From Rhodamnia argentea (Eukaryota; Streptophyta; Magnoliopsida; Myrtales; Myrtaceae), in assembly GCF_020921035.1 (NCBI RefSeq), contig NC_063156.1:2852001-2916000 (forward strand): a DNA stretch of 64,000 bases, given 5' to 3'. The notes under the pieces are model-generated. The model saw nothing but the letters and a program-made list of their open reading frames with translations. It was not told the DNA's origin and ran no database searches. Of the stretch, positions 1-13,800 are shown one piece after another; the first letter of the stretch is position 1; every line of letters begins with the position of its first letter. The position numbers were made by a program, and so were the translations under genes.

Positions 1-60
1 AAAAATGTATATGACTGAATTGACATAATTACAATAAATTAAGAAATTTTTTGGTAATTT
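1..60. repeat. right arm of a fold-back repeat (family A)
   Basis: The first 60 bases match the right end of the element at 51,832-52,535: both read 'gactgaattgacataatt' and end in a T-rich 'ggtaatttttt'. The rest of the element lies outside the window. Confidence 0.55.
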
Positions 61-655
61 TTTCAATAAGGAAAAGTACATTAATTCGAAGTTTAGGAAA
101 GTACTTACTGTCACTAATCGTGATTAATGACCCATAATACCACCGGGCTCGTCCTAATATGCATGTACGTTGTCTATATTAGTGACTTAGCACAAGGTCA
201 CAGGATCTCGTTGCCTTCTCATAAATTTCTATGCAGCTTTTCACGGTCTAAATTTTGGTCTCTGTAGATCAGAGGGTCGCGAGAATCTGGCAATGGCAAT
301 TACAACTCATACCCACATCTTTTTTGAAAACCAAATATAAATTTTTGGAGGCTCAAATGGGTTCGTCATAGATTTGCGACAATAGGCATCAATCGAGCAC
401 CCACCGAGGACTTATTTACTAGTCCTTCCGACTGGAAGGCAGACCAAAATCTGTATGTGTGGTGTCGTGGTGTACATTCATAATATTCAAATGAGATGTT
501 CTTCGGGGAAAGAGTTATAATTCTTTCGTGAAAGTTGTAGTGGGTAATGAGGTTAATATACTTTTGACTTGGTCTTTACTAAATTTAACCAACTTGGTCT
601 ATCAAAACGGATTACTAAGCAGGAACATAGGTTCCTCTCATGAGGCAGCACTCAC
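61..655. other. spacer, nothing recognised
   Basis: AT-rich sequence without a long open frame, RNA gene or clear repeat. It separates a fold-back arm from the left LTR of the Copia remnant. Confidence 0.5.
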
Positions 656-656
656 T

Positions 657-953
657 TATGGATTTGTGGAGTCTGATAGAAAAAAATACTATTAAGCGAT
701 GATTTTTTACATGGCATATTCGTAAAAATTAAGCGCATAGTTTTTACTTGGTTTATTTCCGCTATATATTGAGGCAATATCTTATGTCTTTGTAACTCTG
801 AAGCTTGTAATGCCGGTACTCATACTCATAGTGAAGAGATTGCCTATGGCACCATAGTTTTTTGCCTTTCTGATTTAGAAGGGTTTTTCCACGTAAAAAT
901 TTGCTTGTGTTTCTATTCTATTTTTCTTCTCTTCAAAGATTCGCATTCCTAAT
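657..953 (+). repeat. 5' LTR of the Copia remnant
   Basis: About 297 bases, starting near 'tatggatttgtgg' and ending just before the primer-binding-site-like stretch at 953-968. It aligns with 1,849-2,196. The exact ends are uncertain because the terminal bases have decayed. Confidence 0.7.
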
Positions 954-968
954 AACTAGTATTAGAGC
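953..968 (+). other. degenerate tRNA-iMet primer-binding site
   Basis: The sequence 'taactagtattagagc' differs from the usual Copia primer-binding site (tggtatcagagc) by a few substitutions and sits directly after the left LTR, where that site belongs. Confidence 0.6.
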
Positions 969-1247
969 GTAGGTTACCAACAAATCTAGACCCAACAGTC
1001 ACACTAGAAAGATACGGGCTGTTGCGGCTCCGACTCGAGGCCCGGTGTGTAAGAGGAGATTGTTGGAGTTATCCCATATCGGTTGTAGAAGAGAGCGAGC
1101 GTCGGTTTATAAGTGGAAAGAAAAGTCTTATCCTCTGAGCTAAATTTTAAAATGAGAGAGAAAGGTTTTCAACAAAAGGAAGGTATTGAGAGATTTTCTC
1201 TCCAGTTGTGAAATTGACTATTATCCGGCTAGTGTGGCATATGTATC

Positions 1248-1740
1248 GTGTCATTATGTTTTATGAAAAACTATGTATCTTTACAAGGCTTTGTTGATGC
1301 AGATCTTGGTGGTAACTTGGATAACAAGAAAAACACCTCAGGTTATGTTTTTACTTTAGGTTGCACTACAATCAATTGGATGTCTAGACTTCATACGTGT
1401 ATATCTCTCTCAACCACTGAAGCAAAGTATGTTGCTATATTTGAAGCTGGTAAGGAGATGATTTTGTCAAAAAAAAAAAAAATACGAAGGATTTAGGCAA
1501 TGAACAAGATAGCAGTGTTCTTTTCAATGACAGCCAGAGTGCTATTTGTCTTGCAAAGAATCCGGTATTTTATTCAATGACAAAGCACATTGAGTTGAAG
1601 TATCATTGTAATTGTTAGCTAATAGATGATGGGACATTATCATTGAAGAAGATTCTTGTGCAGAAAATCCAGCATATTTATTAACAAGCGTTGTCACCAT
1701 TGAGAAACTGAGGATGTTCATTGCCTAAGTTGGTCTCCAT
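1248..1740 (+). pseudogene. Copia RNase H remnant
   Basis: An 82-codon open frame (1,248-1,496) contains the motifs GFVDADLGGN, TSGYVFTLG and LSTTEAKYVA, typical of the RNase H domain at the end of Copia Pol. After an A-rich run and a frame change the similarity goes on with SQSAICLAKNPV, TKHIELKYH and GTLSLKKI. Stops and frameshifts break it, so it is not functional. Confidence 0.85.
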
Positions 1741-1848
1741 GATTAGTGCTGGAGGGGGCCACCGCACTAGGACAATTTGGATTACAAAGATGAGTGAAGG
1801 CTGTGAAAGATTATTGTTGTTTTCAAGATCAGCTTCCAAGTAGGAGAT

Positions 1849-2196
1849 TGATGGATTTGTGGAGTCTAATAGAATAAAAGTAATATTAAACGCAGAGCTT
1901 TTACATGGCATACTTGTAAATATTAAGCGCATAGCTTTTATTTAACATACTTATAATTTTTACCATAACTATGTATGCCCTAAACTCTTGCTATATATTA
2001 GGCCAATATCTTATATATTTGTGATGCTGAAGCTTGTAACTCTAATACTCATACTCATAGTGAAGAGATTGCCTAGCGCAACACCATGATTTTTTCCCTT
2101 TCTGATTTAGAAGGGTTTTTCCACGTAAAAATTCGCTTGTCTTTTTTTTTTTTTTTTTTTTTTTTGGCCTTCCCTTTGAAAATATTGTTCCTAATA
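1849..2196 (+). repeat. 3' LTR of the Copia remnant
   Basis: About 348 bases following the purine-rich tract. It aligns with 657-953 but carries an extra AT-rich block near 1,950 and a T run at about 2,142-2,165. Confidence 0.7.
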
Positions 2197-2439
2197 CTCA
2201 AGTCTAGAACAGACTCTCCCAAGTACTTCCGACCACAATTTGGATCCTCAATTCAATCATACAATGCATCTTTCGTTGGAACCGCTGCTAACTAATTATG
2301 ATTAACTTTTTAGTCAACTATGGTTACTTTGGAGCCGCCACTGAAAAAGTCATCATCTATGATTTAGTCAACTTTTGAGTCCAACATACAAATTTGTTTG
2401 AAATTTAATTAATTATCAAACACACCTTTTCTGATATTC

Positions 2440-3545
2440 TAAAAGCAATTCAGATTCATCTCATTGTAGAACGTAATCGCACAATGCAGACAAGGTCCAA
2501 GGGATGTGATTGTTCAATGTCACGTCGTTAAGGAAACGGAAAAGACTGTCCGATATGCCAGCATCACCGACAACTTTCCAGAAAGACATTTTCTAGTTTG
2601 TGTGGATATGACAACGGCAACGACAAAGTTCGGCAGTGCAACTTTCAATTTGGCACGATCTAGTGGCCCATGAAAAACAATATGCGAAATTGGTTTCACT
2701 TGTCCACAAATTTGAAGTCAATGAGACTTCAAGATTGCCTGCTGAAAGTAGATGCACCAACTCCGCTCGTTCTTCTTTGGAAATGGCATTGCCGTTCCTC
2801 GTGTTCTTCGATCGCGGAATGGGCCGACGGTCCAATTGCAGCCCACCTTACACGTTCCGAAAGAACCTCGGGTCTTCCTCAAAGCCTAAGGCTTGCGCGG
2901 GGGCGAGCGTACTAACCCATTGCACTAGTTGAGCTTCCCCAGGCTCAAGTAATTTAGTGTTGATGTTTCTCTTGGTGCCTTCTCAGGTGGCCACCCCACA
3001 TCAAAATTGGTTCGATGAGTGCTTCCATGTATCACGCGCACGGCCTCCTTGCGATCGGGGAGGACCTCGATTTCGAATGTTTTTCAAACAGTGGACGTTT
3101 ACTGCCGTGAAATCCGCAAGACATCGTTCGCAGTGCATTGATCTCGCGTTAGGTGCAGGGGTTTTGCCAAGGGGAGGGGTGTCAATGTTGCCTCAGGGCG
3201 GGTGACAACCTACTAGTAACCTACACTTTTGAATAATCATCTGATTATTGAGTCTCGGGGTTGTAGTCGTAAAATTCTTGGGTTTTCTCTAGTGGAGGGG
3301 GCACGTAGGGAGTTTTCTGCGTCTCGGGATAGAGAAATAATCAAAGCGCCGATGACAGTTTAAGGTTTGGACTCGCAATCTGGGAAAAAAGTTGGATAGC
3401 AGCTGAGGTCTGTTATAAGATCAAAACGGCGAGGTAATCATGAATGCATAGTGGGAGTTAGTCGGAGAGGGCGAAATTTTTCAACTTCTTCAAAAGAGTG
3501 AGAATTTTTAAGAGAAAAATGTAGATGAAAACGAGAGGGGAGAGA
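2440..3545. repeat. unknown direct repeat, copy 1
   Basis: This stretch aligns in the same orientation, with many changes, to 3,805-4,575. Shared landmarks are 'ttcagattcatctcat', the block around 'ggatatgacaa', 'tggtgccttctcaggtggcc' (copy 2: 'tggtccctcctccggtggcc'), and the tail 'gaggtctgttataagatc'. On the minus strand around 3,070-3,020 both copies encode a matching peptide, VLPDRKEAVRVIHG here, with stops on either side. I do not recognise the family. It could be a decayed duplicated gene or a repeat unit. Confidence 0.6.
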
Positions 3546-3804
3546 CCGCTAATTTATAAGATTTGTTTTTAAGACTTGGTCAAAGCCCGGACTGTCGGTT
3601 GCCGAACGACTGTTGAGGCATCAAAGGCCCTAGCTTCATGGGCCCAGTTAGTGGAAAGGTCGAGTCCAATCGTCATAAGGCGTGGAAGCATACCAAGGGG
3701 AATCTTCACTTCATATGAACTAGTCTCTTAGATTTCGCACATAGGAGATCGAAATGCAGCCTCATGGCCATGGGGAAAAATGTCTAGCTTGGGCTGAACA
3801 AACA

Positions 3805-4575
3805 TCTTTCGAAATTTATAAAGCAATTTAGATTCATCTCATCCCCGAGTTATAACATCTTAAATTGTAATGCGGACATGGTCCGCGATTGTCCACAATC
3901 ACATTATCTAGTAACAGAAAAACTTCATCCGATACACTTAAAATCGCTCGCTGCTTCGATGGTTTTCCCACACAAGTTATCAAAATTATGCGGATATGAC
4001 AATCTCAATGACGGTTCGGTAGTCAATGAGACTTGAAAGCCACCCATCGAAGCCAAAGGATTGCTTGGCGACTAGCGTATAACGTTCGAGTTGCCGTTCG
4101 CCTCGTCATATTTTGAATAGGCCGCCAGAACAGCCCATCGTACTAGCCGAACTTACCTGGGCCCAGACATTTTTGTGTTTATGTTGCTCTTGGTCCCTCC
4201 TCCGGTGGCCCGTCCCAAACCCGAATTCGGCGGATAGGAGTTTCCATGCATCACACGCACCGCCTCTTTCTTGCCGTTCGGAAGGACCTTCGATTTTGAG
4301 CATCTTCCAAACAATTACCGTTCAATGCCACGAAGTCCGTGCGGCATCCGCAGATAACGAAAGAACCAAGGTGCCGCTACTAGCCTAGAGCCTAGAGGTA
4401 TCGACTCGCCGTCTCGGAAACGGATTAGACAGCGGTTGAGGTCCATCGTAAGATCGAAATGGCAAGGGAATTATGTATACATTGAGAGCTTGTCGGAAAA
4501 TCCGAAATATATTTTAGGTTTTGTGAGGCAGTGAGAGAATTCGTAAGAGAAGGATGAATATGAAAACTATAACTC
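3805..4575. repeat. unknown direct repeat, copy 2
   Basis: Diverged partner of 2,440-3,545, shorter because a block is missing in its middle. Its minus strand reads VLPNGKKEAVRVMHG (about 4,290-4,220), in frame with copy 1. Several differences in this core are silent third-position changes (Leu, Pro, Ala and Arg codons), as in a coding origin. A possible splice donor (CCAG/GTAAGT on the minus strand) follows. Function unknown. Confidence 0.6.
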
Positions 4576-4943
4576 TTGGGCGGAGCCTGGACGGCGTGAA
4601 AGGCCGAGTCCGATAAAAGAAATTCCCAGGCTTGGGCCGGGCAGTAGCCCGAAAGCAAAAGGGTAATGAATCCGGCCCGATACGGGCGGGCACGACCCGT
4701 TGCCCCATTCCTAATTACGTCTTTCTGTCTCCCTCTCAATTGATTTTGAAAATCCCAGTCTTCTTATGACGGAAGAACTCTCTGGCTTAATCCATAGGAT
4801 GACCTAAACCCCGTTGCTCATCTTCTTGCCTTCTGCTGAGTTCTACTTCCCATGTTCGAAATCGACTCTCTGCACTCGATCTCGATCAATCAGCGATTTT
4901 GCATTTTGCCCTCTAAACCCTACTCGCATTGCAGGAACCCGCG
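4576..4943. other. upstream region of the RIN13-like gene
   Basis: Non-coding in appearance; probably promoter and 5' UTR of the gene starting at 4,944. I see no convincing TATA box. Confidence 0.4.
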
Positions 4944-6358
4944 ATGGACGACTGTGCGCGGTTGTCGACGTACGAGGAATCGAGACGTCCGTCTTCCCCT
5001 CCCACTTCCCGGAACTGCTCGGCGACTTTGAGCTCTGAAGACCCGAGCCCGATCAGGCACGTCCTCTGCGTGACGCGGGACGAAGACATCAAGCGGTTCG
5101 AAGAGACCGAGGATTGCTTCATCCTGGGTTTCGACCCGTTCCAGCGTTTCTGCAGGCTCTACGTGTCGACGACGGAGGCTGGTGGGACTGATGCCGAGGA
5201 CCTCGTCGTCGTTGCTGAGAAAGGGCAGGCAAGTTCGTTCTTTTGTCGCGAAGCTCTCCTATTTTGATTGTCCCCGTCGTTTTCAAACCACATTGTGATT
5301 TTTTTTTTTTTCTCTACGTGCTCTGTTGGGTTGCCTATTAAATCAGTGGGTTGCTTATGCCTTCGTTATAAGACTTGTCTTCTTGCTGTGGGTTTGACGT
5401 TTTGACGGAGATGGTCTCCATGTTTGTTCTGTTTCGCTTGTGGGTGAGAACTGAGAACAATAATTTATGTTGAAGAATCGTTGGGAATACCAATCTAGTA
5501 ATGGATATGGTTCATTAATTCAGTGTATAGTTTAACCGGAGGTGATTATTAGCTTTGTCTGGTGTACTTGGTATTGTAAGAGCCCGTCGGAATTGGGGAT
5601 TAGTGGATGACTCGTTGAAACCGATACCATGTTGAGTTGAGTTCATAATTGACAATTTCAAAAGTTCAACTCATCGGTGGTGAGTGTTGTGATGCTCATC
5701 TTTCTTACACTAAAGAAATGCAGTGATATCCTCGACCCTATTAACGGAAGTGGAGAACATATTTAATCGGTCATGTTGACTGAACTTAAAGTTTGCGGTG
5801 CCGGGGGCTTTATAGGTATTAAGATCATCCCCAGTGCCTCACATCAACTAGCTTAGTTGTACATTGCATGTCTTATTATCTGTTTTCCAGGATTCTTGCA
5901 AGTATCTTTCGAAGCAGGTTTCTTATTACCAATTCTTTTCTCAAGTCATGATGATTAAATGCTCTTGATTGCTAGTTGCTACTGATGAGTATGAACAGGT
6001 GGCCTGTCGAGACTTCCCGCACGCGAGGCATCTTTGTCAGAAATTTCCCTTTGCGACTACACCTCACGAAAGACACTGTGAGCTGGTACTGATAACACAT
6101 GAATGTCCCTACCAGATGATTGTTCTCAAGATTAACTCTCAAAATTTGTACCTCAAATTGAACTATGGAGCCAACCCTAACTGAGTTCGTTTTTTCCTCT
6201 CTTTCATGCAGTGCTACTGCTATGTATGCGATTCAGCTGCCCCCTGTAAGAACTGGTCCAGTAAAGGCCACTGTGATGCCACGGAGCACGACAAAAAGTG
6301 GAAGTCAATGAGGGGGAAGAGATCGAAGGAAACTGAGACAACAATGAATGGCAATTGA
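4944..6358 (+). CDS. RIN13-like Cys-rich protein (172 aa, 3 exons)
   Basis: Exons 4,944-5,228, 5,999-6,085 and 6,212-6,358 join in frame to 172 residues. The N-terminal part has the conserved segment RFEETEDCFILGFDP (residues ~51-65). Residues 96-136 form a cysteine-rich core, VACRDFPHARHLC, KFPFATTPHERHC and CYCYVCDSAAPC, as in plant proteins annotated RPM1-interacting protein 13-like; the tail KKWKSMRGKRSK is basic. The Cys/His spacing suggests metal binding, but no reaction is known to me. RIN13 in Arabidopsis is linked to RPM1-dependent resistance; whether that holds here is inference. The start is the ATG after GCGATGGACG; an in-frame ATG 15 bases upstream (4,929) is also possible. Intron 1 begins with GC, not GT (CAG/GCAAGT), which is the only way I found to reach the conserved VACRD segment in frame. 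Intron 2 is an ordinary GT-AG intron. Confidence 0.8.
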
Positions 6359-7848
6359 AGGACTCTTCACATCATCTGTTTTCTTGCTAGTACGTGGTGA
6401 AACTAGTTTATAGCATCTCGCAGGCATACAGTGAGCAGCATTGTGCTCTTTCCTTTTCTTATGCTCAATTCATGCTCTTGCACTTGTCGTTGATCAGCTG
6501 ATCACGTCCCTACTTTTGCGCTTTGTTTCAGCAATTGACTCGAGTTCATGATAGGATAGATTGTATAGGACAGTTTTTGGAACTAGAGAACTGGATTGTA
6601 CAGTCATTCGATCCGTTACGAGGCGGAAGATCCAATTTCGTAATTTTGTGGGATCAAAATCGTGATATTAGCGAAACTTATTGTTTGCTTGTGGATTATT
6701 GCTTGATATTCGAAAATGTGTCTGCCCTTTTTCGTAATGAAATTAGTCAGACTGCACATTTGAAAGAGAACATCAATGAGCTTGACTCATGAGTTTGCGA
6801 GTCGCTTCAGGTTAAGCTAAATGGAGATCAGGGAGGCATATGCTGTTATGTTTGGGCCACCGTAGAAGTCAATGCAGAGGTCTGGTGCCCAGCCCACGGG
6901 CCTATGCTTTGCCTGGCCGCTGGCCCAGTCTATTTGCGATGCTTAGGTAAAATGTTAACTAGAGTGCAAAGATCCATGCGGAGAGCTGAGACGTTGAATG
7001 CTTAGAAAATTTCATGTCATGATGCTGTCAGGATGGCGTATGGGGATTTTGTGCTCTCAGCCTGGCAAATCCTGCCGCGTCTTTAGGGTATTTTTTGCTT
7101 CCTTGTTCCTTTTTTAGCCTGTTAAATTGTATGCTCAATAGTACTCTCGAATTCGGATCAACACGTTATGGTTTGGTTCGGTTTGGTTCGGTGTGGCTTA
7201 GTACTCGAACTGACCCAAATCAAACCGTGTAAATACGGTTTGAAAAAGTAAAAAAGTAAAACCAAATCAAACCTATAACCCTCCACATTGGGTACTTAAC
7301 AAGTATGGTACAATTCGAGACTAAGATTTAACCTAAAAGAATCATGTTGTGTGTGCGATGAACACATTTGTTCACCTGGCGTCATATAAAATATCAATTA
7401 ACACGTGTTTATGGGATCAAATCAAACGTCGTAAAATCAATCGATACATGTTTCATTTCGCAGACTTCTAATTGGGCAATCTTATTTTTGGACGGCCCAT
7501 CGATCATGGGCGAAATGTTATATAAGATCAATGGGATAGCTCGTAAAATCGCAGTTTATATATCTATGATAAAATTCTACGTCGTCACGGAAGGAGGGAA
7601 CAAATGAAAGTTAGAATCACGTAATTTTAGTGGACGTATGTAGATCGGAATTTGCAAAATTGAGTGGGCCGAAATGTCTGGAGAAGGGCCAACCCGACCC
7701 GGTTAAAGAAAACCCTTATCCGGGACCGCGAACACTCGAACAGGAACAGGACTCTCAAACAAGTAATCTCGTAACAGTAACCCTATCGCTTCACTTTCAG
7801 CTCTCTGGTCTCTCTCTCAACCACTCACGGTCCTCCCGCACAGAGAAA
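6359..7848. other. spacer between RIN13-like and alpha-NAC genes
   Basis: Holds the 3' UTR of the first gene and the promoter/5' UTR of the second. An 89-codon open frame at 6,523-6,792 has no family resemblance. The 'ggttcggtttggttcggt' stretch near 7,170 resembles the interior of hAT-like MITEs (compare 48,821-49,339). A 'tatataag' at about 7,520 lies too far from the ATG to assign as TATA box without transcript data. Confidence 0.45.
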
Positions 7849-9847
<1,999 letters not shown>

Positions 9848-10896
9848 ACATGCTCCAGCAGGGTTTGTTGTCTGGCTTTTTCCTGGTGATGAGCTTTGAG
9901 AAGTGTTTGGGGGTTACTTGAGTTGGACTATCGGCAGCATTTATTCGGTTTCTATATCGGCCCCTTTATTGTTGAACTTGTAGAAGAGAAATTAAAGCAA
10001 GGGCGTTTTGTCAACAATGCCCTCGTATATTGTGAAGATGGCCGTACCTTAAGTTCTCTGAAAGTTATAAGGTGACTGCCACCAGTTTACGATATTCGAG
10101 TGACCATTGATCACATGCGTCTCACTTCCCAGTCACAAGTAGCCTTACGGGTGAATACTTATCGCTTTCGGCTATTCAAACCGAACTCAAAACTGAAACC
10201 GATAGAGAAACTGAATAAATCTTGTGGTTCTAACTTCTAAGGATGAAAGCTATCATATTTTAATTGGTCTAACGATCACGATGAACGGCTTGGTGTTTTG
10301 TTTGCACTATGGTTTGCTTCTTCACTATGGACTGAACTCACTGAAGAATGGCCATGAGTTACTGATCGTGGAATAACTCCTCGCGTCGCTAGGCTGTTAC
10401 AGAGCTCTTTCTTGTCATTCTCCAAGTTCACATAAGGCGATAATAAAGAACAATTAATGGTTTTCTCCTGCCTATTCAATCAATTAATGGATGAAAAACG
10501 TGCTTGTCAAACTAGCAAAAAAAATGTGGAAAAATAACAAATAATAGCCTTAAAACGTCTTTGGCCGTTCACGCTGTTGAATGGACATGACGCTTGAGCA
10601 TGGCTAATGAATCTCAGCTGAAAGCTGAGCTTATTTTGATATGGATTATGCATGCAAATGCCACTTGTCTTACTTAGCCTTAGAAGAAGCAAAACACATG
10701 CAAGCGCAACTTGACTTATTTAGCTTTAAGACAGACCCAGCGTTTGAAAGCTATCTACAAGTTCGGAGACCAAACAGCTCCATAAGAGCAATTCACGGGG
10801 TCAACACAGAGTGTTCTACATAACATAGATAGAAGAGATATAGATCCAGTAAATCAAGAGGTCATCAGTCACTTCTGAGGAACTCATTTCCTGAAG
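9848..10896. other. spacer between convergent genes
   Basis: Contains the 3' UTR of the alpha-NAC gene and, from the other side, the 3' UTR of the minus-strand gene ending at 10,897. Short open frames here resemble nothing I know. Confidence 0.5.
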
Positions 10897-13800
10897 TCAA
10901 GGTTCAATATCTCTGCCGAGAATCTCCTCTTTCAGCACATGCTCCCAGTCCGATGAGCAGTCGTGCCAACCTGCAGAGAGTGGGTTTTTGAGCTCATCTT
11001 TTGTTCGAGAATGGAGTATTTGACTATCTCCAACACCACCTCGAGACTCCATTTTCAGCTTGCCACCAGAAAGGTTCGTGCTTTCCTCGGTCAAGTTTTC
11101 TCTTGCAACTGGAAAGCGATCTTCTTTAAGTGCGAGCCCGAGATCAACTGAATCTGGAGGAATCTGTGTCTGATTTTCAGAACTTAAGCTCTCGTCCCAT
11201 CGTTTCAGGATTTTCAATCTGGCCATAACAGAAGCCTCTACATCGTCAGTGCAGAAGATCGCACCTGTTACAGGAGAACTCAGAGAGATTTCTGGTGCGA
11301 GGCTACCATTCTCTTTGGATGTTCCAGCTGTCAATTCTGCAGTCCTGCTGAGACCAGGAGAAACTTTCAGAGGCCCTTGTTCCTCCACATCTGGAGTACT
11401 TTCAGTGCTTGAGTTATGAGGCCGGCAACTTAGAGCTAAAAGGTTGTTGGTAGGATCAATTGTGCTGCCAATTGTGCTGACCACAGTCGGACTCTGAACT
11501 AAGGCATTCAGCTTCTCAGGCTTTTCACAGCTCCTTGTCCCAACCAACAATTTATCATCTTCATTTGATTGAATAGAGACTCCAATATCTGATGAGTTCT
11601 CCACATCCAAAGTATTTCCAAGTGAATCTGCAATAAAAGACCGTTGATTATGAGAATGTTGGAGCTTCTTCTCAGATAAAAGAATCCGATTTAATTCCCA
11701 ACCTTTCAGTTCTTTGGACCTGGACTTATCCATCTCGATCTTCATGCGGTTGAAGCGAGCCTTGTAATTCATGGAACATAGAGTAGCCTCTGCCTCAAGC
11801 CACAAATTCTTAAATAAGCCTATTTGTGGCTGTGAATCATCCTTAACCTCAAAATTCTCACTGAGAATCTTCTTGATAGCCTGCAAAGTTATCCACAACA
11901 AATTAACTCAGTTTATATTGATCCATTAGCTTATAGTTCCAACCTGTCCATGGCAGGGGTTAGAGACAGAGTATTAAAAGCACCTGAGTCATGGCATCGT
12001 CTTTGTATATCAGGGCATTATCCCTAGAGGAAGAAAGTTCAGACGAACTTCCATCCTCATTATCAAACCCAGTATGTTGCCTCTTCTTGTCAATGGCACA
12101 GTGATTGTCAATCTGACTTGGAATATTAACAGAAAATGCACTGGCAACAGGAGGAATATTTGTACTAGCACTCTGGGGGAAAAAGAAAACAGTTATCCTT
12201 TTTTCTGCAGAAAACAATTAACCTAGAATGCTATAACTCAAAACTAGATACTTAAGAGGCAGAAGCAAAAAAAATCAATAAACCAGATCAAAGAAACGTG
12301 TTCAAAATGGACTAGCAATTGCAGATGATATTCTGTCAAAGGTATCTTCAATTCGTATTAAGAATCAACATGTAGGTGTAGTTCACTTTTAACATCACAA
12401 CATGCATATTTAACCCCCACAACGTTTTAGTTATTAAAGTGTTGTCTTATCTAGCAGGTGCAAAAAGGAGATGGTACTCGTACATTACAGGTAAAGCCAT
12501 CTCTTTACCGGGTCATCATCTTCCTGTTCCATTATCTGATTCTTGTAAAACTTGGAGTGTCTTTGTCATGATAGATCTACCTTGACAATATGCTTAATTA
12601 TTCAGAAAAGGCTGCAAAGGTAGTAAATAGGACTGTGCCAAAAATCTCTTCATAGTGCTTTCAATTGTCTCAACAACTATTACTTCGGTGTCTGAAAGCC
12701 AAAAGATCATAAACTCCATTTCACGAAAACATGAAAAGGAACTAGCAAAGGGATATCAATTGCTTCAAGATATAATTTCTAGAATCACAAGAAGATTATC
12801 ATCTAACGTTACTATATTACAATTTGAGATTATCACCATCCACATTTTGCTGTTAAAGAGTGGCTTTTCATGCCCTAGCAATTTTAGCATCAACTAGTGT
12901 TAGGTAGGAAATTGAAAGCCAAAAGATCATCACCTTCAAAACATGAAAAGGAACTAGCAAAGGGATATCTATTGCTTCAAGATATTATTTCTAGAATCAC
13001 AACAACTTGAGATTATCACCATCCACATTTTGATGTTAAAGAGTGGCTTTTCATGCTCTAGCAATTTTAGCATCAACTAGTGTTACGTAGGAAATTGAAA
13101 AAGCAGTAGTGGGATAAACAAGATTACCATGTCAAGATCAGGTGATGCTCCAAAACACCTGTACGTGTGTTCCTCAGAATTATGTATTTTGGGCTGTGTA
13201 GTCATCTGCTCAACATTCTTTGATGAACATGCACAAAGATTATCAATCACCTTTTGAATCACATCAGTTTCTCTTTCCTTCAAGTCGTAGGCACCACTTA
13301 AACATGAATAGAGAAGTAACTCCGACAGATTATGCAAAGTTGAAACAAGCATCTGCCCATCCATCTTTGGGATTACTGATCCCCTATCCCAATTGGCAAG
13401 CCCAGGAGAATTGTCTACTGCAGTGGTTGATTCCAACACATGCTTCATAGAAAGGAGCAACCCTGCAGGTGGATCCATTTTCAAAGAATCATTCTCATTT
13501 GTACTCACATCAGAGACATGATGGGTGGGCATGTGCCCTTTGTCAGAAGTCACATCACCTTCTCCTGAACTCTGCTGTGTGGGATGAGAAGGTTTAGCAC
13601 TAGAATCACCGATTGATTCTTGGCACATAATGCAATGTCCAGTAGATTCCCCATCATCATTAGAAAATGGTACATGTTCTAAATCACTCAAGCAAATATC
13701 CTCAGTATCATTGGATCTTCCCTCTCTGCCCGACGGATTAACAAAGGCATGAAGCACTGAGGGTGACATTGAAGTTCTGTTACTACACCCACCTTTATAT

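Larger units (their letters stand above)
657..2196 (+). mobile_element. deleted Ty1/Copia LTR retrotransposon
   Basis: Two similar direct repeats flank about 0.9 kb of interior. They share 'gatttgtggagtct', 'actcatactcatagtgaag' and 'gatttagaagggtttttcc'. A degenerate primer-binding site follows the left LTR and a purine-rich tract ('aagtaggagat') precedes the right one. The only coding remnant is the C-terminal RNase H part of a Copia polyprotein (1,248-1,740); gag, protease, integrase and most of reverse transcriptase are gone. The LTRs differ by many substitutions and indels, so the insertion is old. It cannot move by itself. Confidence 0.8.

Noticed and set aside
6523-6792. 89-codon plus-strand frame after the RIN13-like gene
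   Set aside because: No domain, no intron pattern, and it lies where the 3' UTR is expected.
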